NCBI RefSeq assembly: GCF_042684365.1
Contig: NZ_JBHULI010000022.1
Location: forward strand, 221,902 to 285,901
Reading direction: 5' to 3'
Length of the DNA: 64,000 bases
Source of the DNA: Gracilimonas halophila
GTDB lineage: Bacteria; Bacteroidota; Rhodothermia; Balneolales; Balneolaceae
A program made the translations under genes and the position numbers. Below the pieces are notes generated by a model that did not search any database, was not told the DNA's origin, and saw only the letters and a program-made list of their open reading frames with translations. Shown piece after piece: positions 52,087-61,237 of the stretch (its first letter is position 1; every line of letters begins with the position of its first letter).

Positions 52087-54990
52087 TTAGAAATTGATTT
52101 TGAACGTACCGAGAAACTGTCGGGGAGCTGATTCCGCTGCATAAGCGATACCACCGGTGGTGGCACTGTTCTGTCCCTGATCGGCACCACTTTGTGTAGC
52201 CTCGGGATCGAAGCTGGAGCCGGCAAAATTCAACGGGTTGAGCACGGTAAAACCGAGGGTAGCACTATTGGCCAGGTTCCCAAGCAGTTCAGATCCAAAA
52301 GTGTAATTGAGTCCGATGGTTCTGACCTTGAAGAAATCGGTCTTCTCAACAAACTGATCCGTAAAGTTCAGCCAGTTAGATGTACCGTTAGCCTGGATCT
52401 CGGCATCAGGAATACCTTCGTTGCCAACACCATAATTGAAACGGAATTGACGGTCGAAGGAATGAGCATAGGCACCAAGCTGGAAATCACCGTTCGTAAA
52501 AAAGTTCAGGTTTCGGTAGCTCACATCAAGAGATACACTTCCAAAATAATCGGGGATGGTTGACCCAAGGAAAGCAAGAGCTTCAGTTGAGGTCATGACG
52601 CCGTTCTCAAAAGTACCTTTGTTGCCGCGCAAGTACCCGATCGAATACCCTTCCTCTACTACAGTTTGGATGGTTCGGGAGCTGAATCCATTGATGTTGA
52701 ATGCACCGGCTCCACCGGCATCGGTCACCTCATTATGCAGGGTGTTGAATGCTGCTTTAACGCGTACATCCCAGTCTTGATTGATCACCGGTATGACAGT
52801 CATTGCCAGTTCAAGGCCTTTATTTTCTATCGTGCCCACATTGCGAAGTTGAGTTCCTTCACCCTGACTTGGCGAAATGGGTACATAAAAAAGAGCATCC
52901 CTGGTTTCGGTGTAGTAGTAGTTTACATTGAACTGGATGCGGTCTTTCACAAAGCCAAAGTCAGCACCGGCTTCATAGGTGTAGGTTTTCTCCGGGCTGA
53001 GATCATCGTTGCCCTGTTGACCAAAAGTAGCTGATTGCTCTCCCAGAAATCCATCAAATGCAATGGTTCGTTCGTGGGCAAAAGGTTGCGGGAAGTTACC
53101 TGCCACTCCATAATTGGCTTTCAGTTTCATATAAGAGAATACAGAGTTATCAAACAGGTCAAGGAAGAAAGGCTCTGCACTGACCAGGTAAGAAAGTCCG
53201 GCTTTGGGATAAAACTGCATACCAACATTTTCACCAAAAGCGGTGTTCCCGTCGCCACGAAGTCCGAATTCTACAAAATATCGATTTTTGAACCCTACAT
53301 TCTCTTGCAGATAAAATCCAAAGTTGACCACCTCGGATAGGTATTCATTGCTTTCGGTGGTAGCAGCCTGAGAGATCGAAGTGGCACCATCCCGGACATT
53401 GGTTCCGGTGTAAAGCACCTGATGATCTTCATCTCTAAAAAACTGCCCGCCTACAGTGGTAACAAAAGAGAAGTCGTCGACCTCGAGATTATGCTGACCG
53501 GTAATCTCAGCCGTTAATCCCAGGAAAGTACGGTTGAATTTACGGATACTGCCACGGTCGTACAGTCCGTTTTCGGGTGCCAGTGCATCAACGTGATTCA
53601 AGTATTCATTGGTGGTAATGATATTCTCATCCTGCACACGATAATCAAGGCCCACCGTAGATTTGATGGCAAGATTTTGCAAGGGCTGATACTCAAAGAT
53701 CTGAGAAGTCTGGAACCGGTTGATCGATGTTTCATTTTGCTGCAGGTCTTCAGCTAACTGTACGAAAGCTTGCATATCTTCGAATTCGGTGTCAGAAAGT
53801 TCATTGAGTACCGGATTGAATCCGGGCCCGGTAAAAAGAGAAGCCCCTGATTCAGCAAACCACAGCCCGGTATAACCGCCGGCGTTTCCGTTGCGAACAC
53901 GGTTGAAGTCGTTTCGGGCATAACCGAGAGAACTACGATAGGTAAAAGCATCAGAAAGTTTGGCCTGGAAACCGGAACGGAAGTCCACTTTTCGGCTGGC
54001 ATTTTGATTATTGATGCGGAAGCCTTCGTCGTCTGTAATACCACCGGCAAAGCTATACCCAAAATTATCGTCACCGCCATTTACAGCAACATTGTATTTC
54101 TGGAATAGTCCATTCTGATACAGCAGATCAGAAGTGCGATCAAAGTGAAGGAAATCTTCGGTTGGAGTAGTGCTGCCCACTTGTGAGCTGAATGTGACCT
54201 GAGGTCGGCCATATCCTGTTTTCTTGGTGAAGATCTGGATTACGCCGTTGGCGGCATCAGAACCATAAAGAGTAGTAGCGGCACCACCGTTGATGAACTC
54301 AATGCGTTCAATATTTTCAATGGGGATATCAGCGAGAGCACTGGTTGCTGCTCCACTGGAAGAGCCGCCTCCAAGGGTTGCTGCCGTATTCAGGTTATCA
54401 ATACGGACCCCATCTATATAGACTATGGGAGTGGAATTATTAAAAGCTGAAACCACCCCGCGAGCCCTGATAATTGAGGACGAACCCGGCTGTCCGTTTG
54501 TCATATTAAACTGGGCATTCGGGATCTTGGATTGCAGGATCTGGTCGATGCGATTAGCGGGAGCGGCTTGAATCTCACTCTCACTGATAGAAGTTATATT
54601 GGTAGACAGCCGACGCTTTTCCATATTCATTCCCTGTCCGGTGACAACCAATTCATCACCACCCACGAAATCGGGCTCCATTTGGATGGAAAAAGTATTC
54701 CGGGAGGATTCATCAAGAGAGATATACTGAGTTTTATATCCCACATATCGTACCACTAACTGTATGGATTCATCGGAAAAGGAAGCAGGAATATCGAGAG
54801 AGAAGTTTCCGTCAATATCTGTGGAAGTACCTATATTTGTACCTTGGATACCAATGGTTGCCCCCACTAAAGGATCACCATTTGTAGCATCGGTTATGGT
54901 ACCGGTTACCGGATTGTTAAATGCGAGGAGATCAGGTTGTGTAAAGAGAAATACACAACACAAGAGTAAGTAAGATAGTTTTGACATCAT
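52087..54990 (-). CDS. SusC/RagA-family TonB-dependent outer-membrane transporter
   Basis: A 967-residue receptor. After the signal peptide comes a carboxypeptidase-regulatory-like domain (NPVTGTITDATNGDPLVGAT to about residue 110), then the plug with the SusC-type pattern IRARGVVSAFNNSTPIVYID and ANGVIQIFTKKTGYGRP, and a beta-barrel to a C-terminal phenylalanine (FLGTFKINF). It imports a large nutrient with energy from TonB. It is the first gene of the operon with SusD and the phosphoesterase. The substrate is unknown. Confidence 0.95.
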   Translation of the reverse strand: MMSKLSYLLLCCVFLFTQPDLLAFNNPVTGTITDATNGDPLVGATIGIQGTNIGTSTDIDGNFSLDIPASFSDESIQLVVRYVGYKTQYISLDESSRNTFSIQMEPDFVGGDELVVTGQGMNMEKRRLSTNITSISESEIQAAPANRIDQILQSKIPNAQFNMTNGQPGSSSIIRARGVVSAFNNSTPIVYIDGVRIDNLNTAATLGGGSSSGAATSALADIPIENIERIEFINGGAATTLYGSDAANGVIQIFTKKTGYGRPQVTFSSQVGSTTPTEDFLHFDRTSDLLYQNGLFQKYNVAVNGGDDNFGYSFAGGITDDEGFRINNQNASRKVDFRSGFQAKLSDAFTYRSSLGYARNDFNRVRNGNAGGYTGLWFAESGASLFTGPGFNPVLNELSDTEFEDMQAFVQLAEDLQQNETSINRFQTSQIFEYQPLQNLAIKSTVGLDYRVQDENIITTNEYLNHVDALAPENGLYDRGSIRKFNRTFLGLTAEITGQHNLEVDDFSFVTTVGGQFFRDEDHQVLYTGTNVRDGATSISQAATTESNEYLSEVVNFGFYLQENVGFKNRYFVEFGLRGDGNTAFGENVGMQFYPKAGLSYLVSAEPFFLDLFDNSVFSYMKLKANYGVAGNFPQPFAHERTIAFDGFLGEQSATFGQQGNDDLSPEKTYTYEAGADFGFVKDRIQFNVNYYYTETRDALFYVPISPSQGEGTQLRNVGTIENKGLELAMTVIPVINQDWDVRVKAAFNTLHNEVTDAGGAGAFNINGFSSRTIQTVVEEGYSIGYLRGNKGTFENGVMTSTEALAFLGSTIPDYFGSVSLDVSYRNLNFFTNGDFQLGAYAHSFDRQFRFNYGVGNEGIPDAEIQANGTSNWLNFTDQFVEKTDFFKVRTIGLNYTFGSELLGNLANSATLGFTVLNPLNFAGSSFDPEATQSGADQGQNSATTGGIAYAAESAPRQFLGTFKINF

Positions 54991-55757
54991 TTATTAAGTT
55001 TGGTTTGAAGTAATAGGTTGCCAAACTATCCTACTCTTGTTATGCACAGATTAACTGGCCTTTATGAAAGCTTTGCCTTAATAAGACCTGCCTGTTACCA
55101 ATCTCCCATAAGCTCATGAATAGTAATCTGTGTCTGTTAACTGACTGGTTTCGATGGGTAAAGCTTTAAGCTCTATGAATAAAGACAATGCTCATGATCC
55201 GGGGATGAGTGAGCTTGGTTGCCCGTATCCGCACACCCCACGAAATCCAAAAAAGGAACAACTTTTTGGATTGAACTCCCCTCCCCGATGGTCGGGACGC
55301 CAGCGCAAGGGGAGAATTTTATTGAGGCTCCATTCAACAGGTAGTTTATAAGGACTCGGTACTAAAAATCACCCCCCAAAGTCCTCCCTTGAGGGAGGTG
55401 CCGGACTGAGCGAAGAGGGGTTTAATGTAAGCTTGGGAAGTTTACTGCGAAGGATCTCAATGCTGGAACTGGCTGCAAGCTTACACTTTGAGATCCCTCG
55501 TGTTCAATACTCCGGTCCTTAGCAAACCGGTACGCACTCGGGATGACGACGATATTGAGTTTGGGAGATAATTAAGACCTAGATGGTAGTGGTGGCTTCC
55601 TCATTTGAGAATCGCGGATTGAACGGATGAATGGATCACGCGGATAGATAACCCCCTTGGATATTCATTATTCCGTGTTGGATATTGAATATTGAACACC
55701 CCACCTTAGGTCGTCATCCTGTAAACCTGAAGGATCTTGCATAGCCTGAATCCACAA

Positions 55758-55822
55758 CCCCATCCGACGGCTGATCTAAAGGCCGGGTAATCCAATCTTG
55801 CAAGGAGCCGTCTGATGGATGG
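55758..55822 (+). repeat. 65-bp hairpin family, full copy (in tandem copy 1)
   Basis: 65 bp with standard arms; the loop reads GGGTAATCCAATCTTGCAAG. Confidence 0.85.
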
Positions 55823-55930
55823 GCGAGGCAGGCTTGGTTGCCCGTATCAACAAAACCCAATCCCAATCCCTGTCCCTTGCCCTCCGGCTCGTCGATACAA
55901 ATGGAGATGTTATGGCGCCGCCGCAGGGTA

Positions 55931-56099
55931 NNNNNNNNNNNNNNNNNNNNNNNNNNNNNNNNNNNNNNNNNNNNNNNNNNNNNNNNNNNNNNNNNNNNNN
56001 NNNNNNNNNNNNNNNNNNNNNNNNNNNNNNNNNNNNNNNNNNNNNNNNNNNNNNNNNNNNNNNNNNNNNNNNNNNNNNNNNNNNNNNNNNNNNNNNNNN
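55931..56099. other. Assembly gap (169 N) inside the tandem array
   Basis: From the tandem structure the missing piece should equal 56584-56676, only 93 bp. The gap size is then an estimate, not a count. Confidence 0.95.
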
Positions 56100-56410
56100 A
56101 CGAAGGATCTCAATGCTGGAACTGGCTGCAAGCTTACACTTTGAGATCCCTCGTGTTCAATACTCCGGTCCTTAGCAAACCGGTACGCACTCGGGATGAC
56201 GACGATATTGAGTTTGGGAGATAATTAAGACCTAGATGGTAGTGGTGGCTTCCTCATTTGAGAATCGCGGATTGAACAGATGAATGGATCACGCGGATAG
56301 ATAACCCCCTTGGATATTCATTATTCCGTGTTGGATATTGAATATTGAACACCCCACCTTAGGTCGTCATCCTGTAAACCTGAAGGATCTTGCATAGCCC
56401 GAATCCACAA

Positions 56411-56475
56411 CCCCATCCGACGGCTGATCTAAAGGCCGGGCAATAGAATCTTACCAAGAGCCGTCTGATGGATGG
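56411..56475 (+). repeat. 65-bp hairpin family, full copy (in tandem copy 2)
   Basis: 65 bp; loop variant GGGCAATAGAATCTTACC, shared with 58173, 59022 and 59365. Confidence 0.85.
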
Positions 56476-56987
56476 GCGAGGCAGGCTTGGTTGCCCGTAT
56501 CAACAAAACCCAATCCCAATCCCTGTCCCTTGCCCTCCGGCTCGTCGATACAAATGGAGATGTTATGGCGCCGCCGCAGGGTAAGGGAACTCCTTGGTTA
56601 GCATGTAAATTGAATCATCCATCTCAGTCGTCATCCTGAGCGAAGAGGGGTTTAATGTAAGCTTGGGAAGTTTACTACGAAGGATCTCAATGCTGGAACT
56701 GGCTGCAAGCTTACACTTTGAGATCCCTCGTGTTCAATACTCCGGTCCTTAGCAAACCGGTACGCACTCGGGATGACGACGATATTGAGTTTGGGAGATA
56801 ATTAATACATAGGTGGTAGTGGTGGCTTCCTCATTTGAGAATCGCGGATTGAACAGATGAACGGATTCCGCGGATAGATACCCTCCTTGGATATTCATTA
56901 TTCCGTGTTGGATATTGAATATTGAACACCCCACCTTAGGTCGTCATCCTGAACACTTGAAGGATCTTGCATAGCCTGAATCCACAA

Positions 56988-57052
56988 CCCCATCCGACGG
57001 CTGACCTAAAGGCCGGGCAATCCAATCTTGCCCAGAGCCGTCTGATGGATGG
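56988..57052 (+). repeat. 65-bp hairpin family, full copy (in tandem copy 3)
   Basis: 65 bp; loop variant GGGCAATCCAATCTTGCCC, in which GGCAA and TTGCC can form an inner stem. Confidence 0.85.
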
Positions 57053-57479
57053 GCGGGATAGGATTGGTTGCCCGTATCCACACACCCCACGAAATCCAAA
57101 AAAGGAACAACTTTTTTGAATTGATCTCCCCTCAAGGGGAGACTTTTATCTTGGTTAAATTAAAAGCGTAATTTGAAAAGGAATAAGTACTAAAAACCCT
57201 CAAGGGAAAGTCCTCCCTTGAGGGAGGTGCCGGACTGAGCGAATGCGAAGTCGGGCGGAGGGTGTGAGAGGTTGCCATGGCCTCGGAGGTTGTAGTAGGC
57301 TGCATCCTTTGTGAATCGTGGATCAGGCGGATCAAGGGATTCCGCAGACTGTCCTCCTGACATTCATTGGACTATGTCTTCTATGCTAACAAGATGTTCA
57401 GAAAAGGAAAAATGGACATCTTTGGGATAATCAGTTATACTGATTCATACAATTATTAAAATTCATTACAACTACTGTT

Positions 57480-57665
57480 ATGGAACGAATTGTTCATATT
57501 GCAAAAAGTCATAAGGAAGCAAGAGATTGGGACATTGAACAAGTGATATCTATGACACCTGAAAAACGCATGGCCATAGCTAAAGAATTGAAAGTTCGTG
57601 TTTTTGGAAAATCAGCCAAGGATGTTAGAGAATCCCATCGCTTACAAATGAAGGATGAGAGTTAA
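57480..57665 (+). CDS. Small putative antitoxin partner of a nucleotidyltransferase
   Basis: A 61-residue basic protein (MERIVHIAKSHKEARDWDIE at the start, MTPEKRMAIAKELKVRVFGK, then DVRESHR near the end). Small proteins of this pattern are, to my recollection, often encoded just upstream of DUF6036-type nucleotidyltransferases, as here (3-bp gap). By its position it is the likely antitoxin or substrate partner. Function not proven. Confidence 0.68.
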   Translation: MERIVHIAKSHKEARDWDIEQVISMTPEKRMAIAKELKVRVFGKSAKDVRESHRLQMKDES

Positions 57666-57668
57666 TAG

Positions 57669-58142
57669 ATGGATTCCAATTATTTTTCCGGGGATACAAA
57701 AGAATTCATAAGGCTCTTAGACAAACACGATGTCAAATATATGATCGTAGGAGGGGAGGCGGTTATCTATTATGGGTATCCGAGACTTACAGGTGATGTT
57801 GATTTTTTCTTTTCCTCTGAAGATAAAAATGTAGCCATGTTATATGAGGCGTTATCGGAATTCTGGGATGGTAATATTCCGGGAATTGAAAGTATAGATG
57901 AGCTTAAGACTCCGGGATATGTGATACAGTTTGGTATACCGCCCAATAGAATAGACATAATGAATTCCATTGATGGGGTAGATTTTGATGATGCTTGGGG
58001 AAAGCGTAAAACGGAACATATAGAAATGAATGGGAATGAAGTTCCGGTACATTATTTGGGGTTAGAGCATTTAATAAAGAATAAAGCTGCCTCCGCCAGA
58101 GGTAAAGATCTTGATGATTTATCGTACCTGAAGAGATTATAG
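57669..58142 (+). CDS. Putative nucleotidyltransferase (AbiEii/DUF6036-like, TA-type)
   Basis: A 157-residue minimal nucleotidyltransferase. The fold's signature is visible: YMIVGGEAVIYYG, then LTGDVDFFF with the two metal-binding aspartates, and a third acidic position in NRIDIMNSIDG. The C-terminal helix HLIKNKAASARGKDLDDLSY is common in the AbiEii/DUF6036 group. Such enzymes occur in toxin-antitoxin or phage-defence loci and may modify tRNA or a protein. It follows a small partner gene after 3 bp and ends 30 bp before a 65-bp hairpin. Confidence 0.8.
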   Translation: MDSNYFSGDTKEFIRLLDKHDVKYMIVGGEAVIYYGYPRLTGDVDFFFSSEDKNVAMLYEALSEFWDGNIPGIESIDELKTPGYVIQFGIPPNRIDIMNSIDGVDFDDAWGKRKTEHIEMNGNEVPVHYLGLEHLIKNKAASARGKDLDDLSYLKRL

Positions 58143-58172
58143 CTAAAACTATGCTGATCACATCCTGCAAAA

Positions 58173-58237
58173 CCCCATCCGACGGCTGACCTAAAGGCCG
58201 GGCAATAGAATCTTACCAAGAGCCGTCTGATGGATGG
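58173..58237 (+). repeat. 65-bp hairpin family, full copy
   Basis: 65 bp, 30 bp after the nucleotidyltransferase stop. Confidence 0.85.
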
Positions 58238-58683
58238 GTAGAGCTTGGTTGCCCGTATCCACACACCCCACGAAATTCAAAAAAGGAACAACTTTTTTGA
58301 ATTGATCTCCCCTCAAGGGGAGACTTTAATCGAAGCTAAATCTAAAGCGTAAGTTGATAAAGGCTCAGTAGTAAAAATCACAATAAAAAAGTCCTCCCTT
58401 GAGGGAGGTGCCGGACTGAGCGAATGCGAAGTCGGGCGGAGGGTGTGAGAGGTTGCTATGGCTTGGTTATGTTGCTTTTGCCACCCACCCTCACCTTTGT
58501 TTCCTCTCCCGGGAGAGGAAGACGCTGTGGTGAGTTTGGATATAGAGTAAAAGCTGTGTTACCATTGGCTGAAATCTTTAATTCAATACAAAAACTACCC
58601 AAAGATCTTCCCCGCTCGGGCGGGGATTGAGGGGTGGGTCAAAGGTGCCAAGGCATCAAAAGTAGACTTGTTCGATTATGAGT

Positions 58684-58748
58684 CCCCATCCGACGGCTAG
58701 CCTATAGGCCGGGTAATTTAATCTTGATAGGTGCCGTCTGATGGATGA
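58684..58748 (+). repeat. 65-bp hairpin family, diverged full copy
   Basis: 65 bp; the most changed full copy (left arm followed by AGCCTATAGG, right arm GTGCCGTCTGATGG), yet the length is kept. Confidence 0.8.
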
Positions 58749-59021
58749 GGTAGGCTTGGTTGCCAGTATCTGTACTCCTCTTTGTTTCTCCCCTATACTT
58801 AGGGGAGAAGACTCCTTGGTTAGTTTGGGAGGTAGTTAAGGCATGGATGGTTGTGGTGGCATCCTCGTTTGAGAATCGCGGATCAGGTGGATGAATGGAT
58901 TACGCGGATACATAACCCACTTGGATATTCATTATTCCGTGTTGGATATTGGATATTGAACACCCCACCTTAGGTCGTCATCCTGTAAACCTGAAGGATC
59001 TTGCATAGCCTGAATCCACAA

Positions 59022-59086
59022 CCCCATCCGACGGCTGATCCAAAGGCCGGGCAATAGAATCTTACCAAGAGCCGTCTGATGGATGG
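59022..59086 (+). repeat. 65-bp hairpin family, full copy
   Basis: 65 bp; followed by the GGTTGCCCGTATC linker and a CTGCGAAGGGTT module. Confidence 0.85.
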
Positions 59087-59111
59087 GTGAGGCAGGCTTG
59101 GTTGCCCGTAT

Positions 59112-59187
59112 CTGCGAAGGGTTGATCGAGTGCATCCCATTGCAGATTTGTTAGTGGTAAACCCTTCGCTTGGGTAATGGAAGGCAT
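59112..59187 (+). repeat. CTGCGAAGGGTT hairpin module, copy 3
   Basis: Nearly identical to copies at 45643 and 48204, in the same order relative to the 65-bp hairpin. Confidence 0.8.
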
Positions 59188-59364
59188 GGGTGGTAGTGGT
59201 GGCTTCCTCATTTGAGAATCGCGGATTGAACAGATGAATGGATCACGCGGATAGATACCCTCCTTGGATATTCATTATTCCGTGTTGGATATTGAATATT
59301 GAACACCCCACCTTAAGTCGTCATCCTGTAAACCTGAAGGATCTTGCATAGCCTGAATCCACAA

Positions 59365-59429
59365 CCCCATCCGACGGCTGATCCAAAGGCCGGGCAATAG
59401 AATCTTACCAAGAGCCGTCTGATGGATGG
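59365..59429 (+). repeat. 65-bp hairpin family, full copy
   Basis: 65 bp, with the same flanking segment as 59022 on its left (about 100 bp, from TTGGATATTCATTATTCCG). Confidence 0.85.
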
Positions 59430-59963
59430 GTAGAGCTTGGTTGCCCGTATCCACACACCCCACGAAATTCAAAAAAGGAACAACTTTTTGAATTGATCTC
59501 CCCTCAAGGGGAGACTTTTATCTTGGTTAAATTAAAAGCGTAATTTGAAAAGGAATAAGTACTAAAAACCCCCAAGGGAAAGTCCTCCCTTGAGGGAGGT
59601 GCCGGACTGAGCGAATGCGAAGTCGGGCGGAGGGTGTGGGAGGTTGGATTTGAACTGGTTTGCCTGTATCAACAACCCCATCCGTCTTCCCTTTCGCAAG
59701 GGGAAGGAACTCTTTGGTGGCTGTGGTGGCCGCATCATATAAACCATGCTCCTGATTAAAGGATCACCATGATGGGTAAAAATGTATTATCCCCCAAGTT
59801 GCCGGGAGCCCGGTTGCCCAAAACCCGCGAAGCCCTGAACGGCTTCGCTTGTGTACGGGAAGGCATGAGAGGTTGTGACAGGCGTGTTTGATTCACTTCC
59901 ATATTCGATATTCAACAATCCCTCCATCCCCGTTAAAAAACAATCACTCAAAACTAATATGCT

Positions 59964-60087
59964 GTTCACCTATATCTTTCTTATTTTCAATTCTTCAAAA
60001 AAGATCATGCAGACACACAGAGTTTTGACCGTCGGGGAAAGAACGTATAAAGAATAGAGAACTCATGATTCAGAATTCTTTTCGTCG
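59964..60087 (+). repeat. Shared TA leader, copy 1
   Basis: About 124 bp (contains AAAAAAGATCATGCAGACAC and TCGGGGAAAG) repeated with few changes at 61904-62035. Both copies lie about 95-140 bp upstream of a TA-type locus and may carry its promoter. Confidence 0.82.
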
Positions 60088-60182
60088 TCCGTCCTCCGTC
60101 TAAAAAACCAACTTAAAACTTAATCAATCGGCAACACTCAGTAATAATATTTATAAAATCATACATTGCATCAAAACAAACG

Positions 60183-60416
60183 ATGATGGATATGAGAAAA
60201 AAAAATGAGCTTTTAAAAGAAGCATTAATGCTGGAGCCCAAAGAAAAAGCAAACATGATCGAGGCACTTTTGAAAAGCCTGGATACTCCGGATGAGGCGA
60301 TGGATGCATTATGGAAACAAGAATCTGAAAGCAGAATAGATGCCTATGAGAAAGGGGCTTTAAAGGCAGTTTCAGTTCAAGAAGCCTTTGCCAAATACAA
60401 AATAGATGCCGATTGA
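60183..60416 (+). CDS. Addiction-module antitoxin (TIGR02574/Unstab_antitox type)
   Basis: A 77-residue antitoxin. The pattern LKEALMLEPKEKANMIEALL, SLDTPDEAMDALWKQESESR and AYEKGALKAVSVQEAF is characteristic of the putative addiction-module component family that pairs with ParE/RelE toxins. The toxin gene follows directly; the stop codon is 2 bp before its ATG. A shared leader lies upstream. Confidence 0.88.
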   Translation: MMDMRKKNELLKEALMLEPKEKANMIEALLKSLDTPDEAMDALWKQESESRIDAYEKGALKAVSVQEAFAKYKIDAD

Positions 60417-60418
60417 GC

Positions 60419-60715
60419 ATGGAGATTCGCTTATTAAATGTTGCTCAGCAGGAAATGGATGAGTCTTTTGAATTTTATGAGGAACAAATGGCCGGATTAG
60501 GGCATGATTTTCTTGCAGAAATACTGGCAACACTTAAAAGGATTAAACAGAATACTGAGGCTTGGACTCCATTTTCTGACCACACCCGAAGATGTCTGGT
60601 GAATCGTTTTCCATATGGGATTGTGTATCAAGTCCGGATAGATGAAATTTTAGTGGTGGCCGTTGCCCATTTACACAGAAAACCAGGCTATTGGGAAAAC
60701 AGGATAGAAAAGTGA
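60419..60715 (+). CDS. ParE/RelE-family toxin
   Basis: A 98-residue RelE/ParE-superfamily protein counted from the ATG at 60419 (a TTG 6 bp upstream also opens the frame but overlaps the antitoxin stop). It has the expected EMDESFEFYEEQMAGLGHDF helical hairpin, the arginine in CLVNRFPYGIVYQV and the C-terminal VAVAHLHRKPGYW, a common end of active members. It may block gyrase or cleave mRNA at the ribosome; the sequence does not decide which. Its stop overlaps an 18-19-bp tag also found at 62957. Confidence 0.9.
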   Translation: MEIRLLNVAQQEMDESFEFYEEQMAGLGHDFLAEILATLKRIKQNTEAWTPFSDHTRRCLVNRFPYGIVYQVRIDEILVVAVAHLHRKPGYWENRIEK

Positions 60716-60731
60716 TGAAATGCAGCGTTAA
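60713..60731 (+). repeat. Downstream TA tag, copy 1
   Basis: TGATGAAATGCAGCGTTAA, beginning at the toxin stop codon, occurs identically at 62957-62975 after the other TA-type locus with the same leader. Confidence 0.8.
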
Positions 60732-60739
60732 TTCATCGA

Positions 60740-60804
60740 CCCCATCTGACGGCTGATCTAAAGGTCAGGTACTCAATTCTCACAAAGAGCCGTCTGATGG
60801 TTGG
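60740..60804 (+). repeat. 65-bp hairpin family, full copy
   Basis: 65 bp, 25 bp after the ParE-type stop; left arm CCATCTGACGGCT pairs perfectly with AGCCGTCTGATGG only at its inner part. Confidence 0.85.
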
Positions 60805-61129
60805 ATTAAGGCCTGGGTGGTTACGGCAAGTGCATCATTTCGAACCGGGATTTTTAGGATTAATGGGATTACCAAGATTAAACCAAGTCATTCTGAACCC
60901 ATGAAGGATCTGCACAAACTTTTAGTAATGGCTGAAATCTTTAATTCAATACAAAAACTACCCAAAGATCTTCCCCGCTCGGGCGGGGATTGAGGGGTGG
61001 GTAAAAGGTGCCAAGGTCAAGCTACGTTGCCCCTGCCACCCAACCCTCACCTTTGTTTCCTCTCCCGGGAGAGGAAGACGTTGTGGGAGAAATGGGAAGT
61101 GGTTAAGACTTGGGTGGTTACGGCAAGTG

Positions 61130-61237
61130 NNNNNNNNNNNNNNNNNNNNNNNNNNNNNNNNNNNNNNNNNNNNNNNNNNNNNNNNNNNNNNNNNNNNNNN
61201 NNNNNNNNNNNNNNNNNNNNNNNNNNNNNNNNNNNNN
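61130..61237. other. Assembly gap (108 N) at a tandem-unit junction
   Basis: By comparison with 60833-60846 the missing sequence may be only 14 bp, unless more units are collapsed here. Confidence 0.93.

Larger units (their letters stand above)
55447..57079 (+). repeat. Tandem array of a 577-bp unit, about 2.8 copies
   Basis: Copies begin at 55447, 56100 and 56677, each with CGAAGGATCTCAATGCTGG. The visible part of copy 1 (55447-55930) and the same part of copy 2 (56100-56583) are both 484 bp and differ at only a few bases. Copy 2 to copy 3 gives a period of 577 bp. Each unit contains a GGATCTCAA/TTGAGATCC dyad, an AATCGCGGATTGAAC segment, a 65-bp hairpin and a CCCTTGCCCT hairpin. Copy 3 breaks off after the linker GGTTGCCCGTATC. 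Confidence 0.9.
54991..57479. repeat. Non-coding repeat island 3 with 577-bp tandem array and an assembly gap
   Basis: No gene is supported over 2.5 kb. The first 150 bp are the upstream region of the susC-like gene. Then come linker GGTTGCCCGTATC (55217), a CTCCCC/GGGGAG-type fragment, CCTCCCTTGAGGGAGG (55383), the 577-bp tandem array (55447-57079), a CTCCCCTCAAGGGGAG hairpin (57126-57141) and CCTCCCTTGAGGGAGG (57212). From about 57370 the sequence is unique and leads into the nucleotidyltransferase locus. Confidence 0.85.
58143..60182. repeat. Non-coding repeat island 4 (between two TA-like loci)
   Basis: No gene is supported over 2.0 kb. It has 65-bp hairpins at 58173, 58684, 59022 and 59365; CCTCCCTTGAGGGAGG at 58393 and 59584; CCTCTCCCGGGAGAGG at 58503; CCCCGCTCGGGCGGGG at 58610; a CTGCGAAGGGTT module at 59112; a CTTCCCTTTCGC/AAGGGGAAGG hairpin near 59688; and a GCGAAGCC/GGCTTCGC hairpin near 59834-59853. 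The last part (59964-60087) is the leader shared with the zeta-kinase locus. Confidence 0.85.

Noticed and set aside
59875..60057. 60-codon ORF across the end of island 4 and the shared leader
   Set aside because: The upstream half is repeat sequence and the frame is not kept in the second leader copy; only the short MQTHR part is shared.
45286..60804. CRISPR array
   Set aside because: The 65-bp repeats are not regularly spaced, what lies between is itself repetitive, and no cas gene is present.
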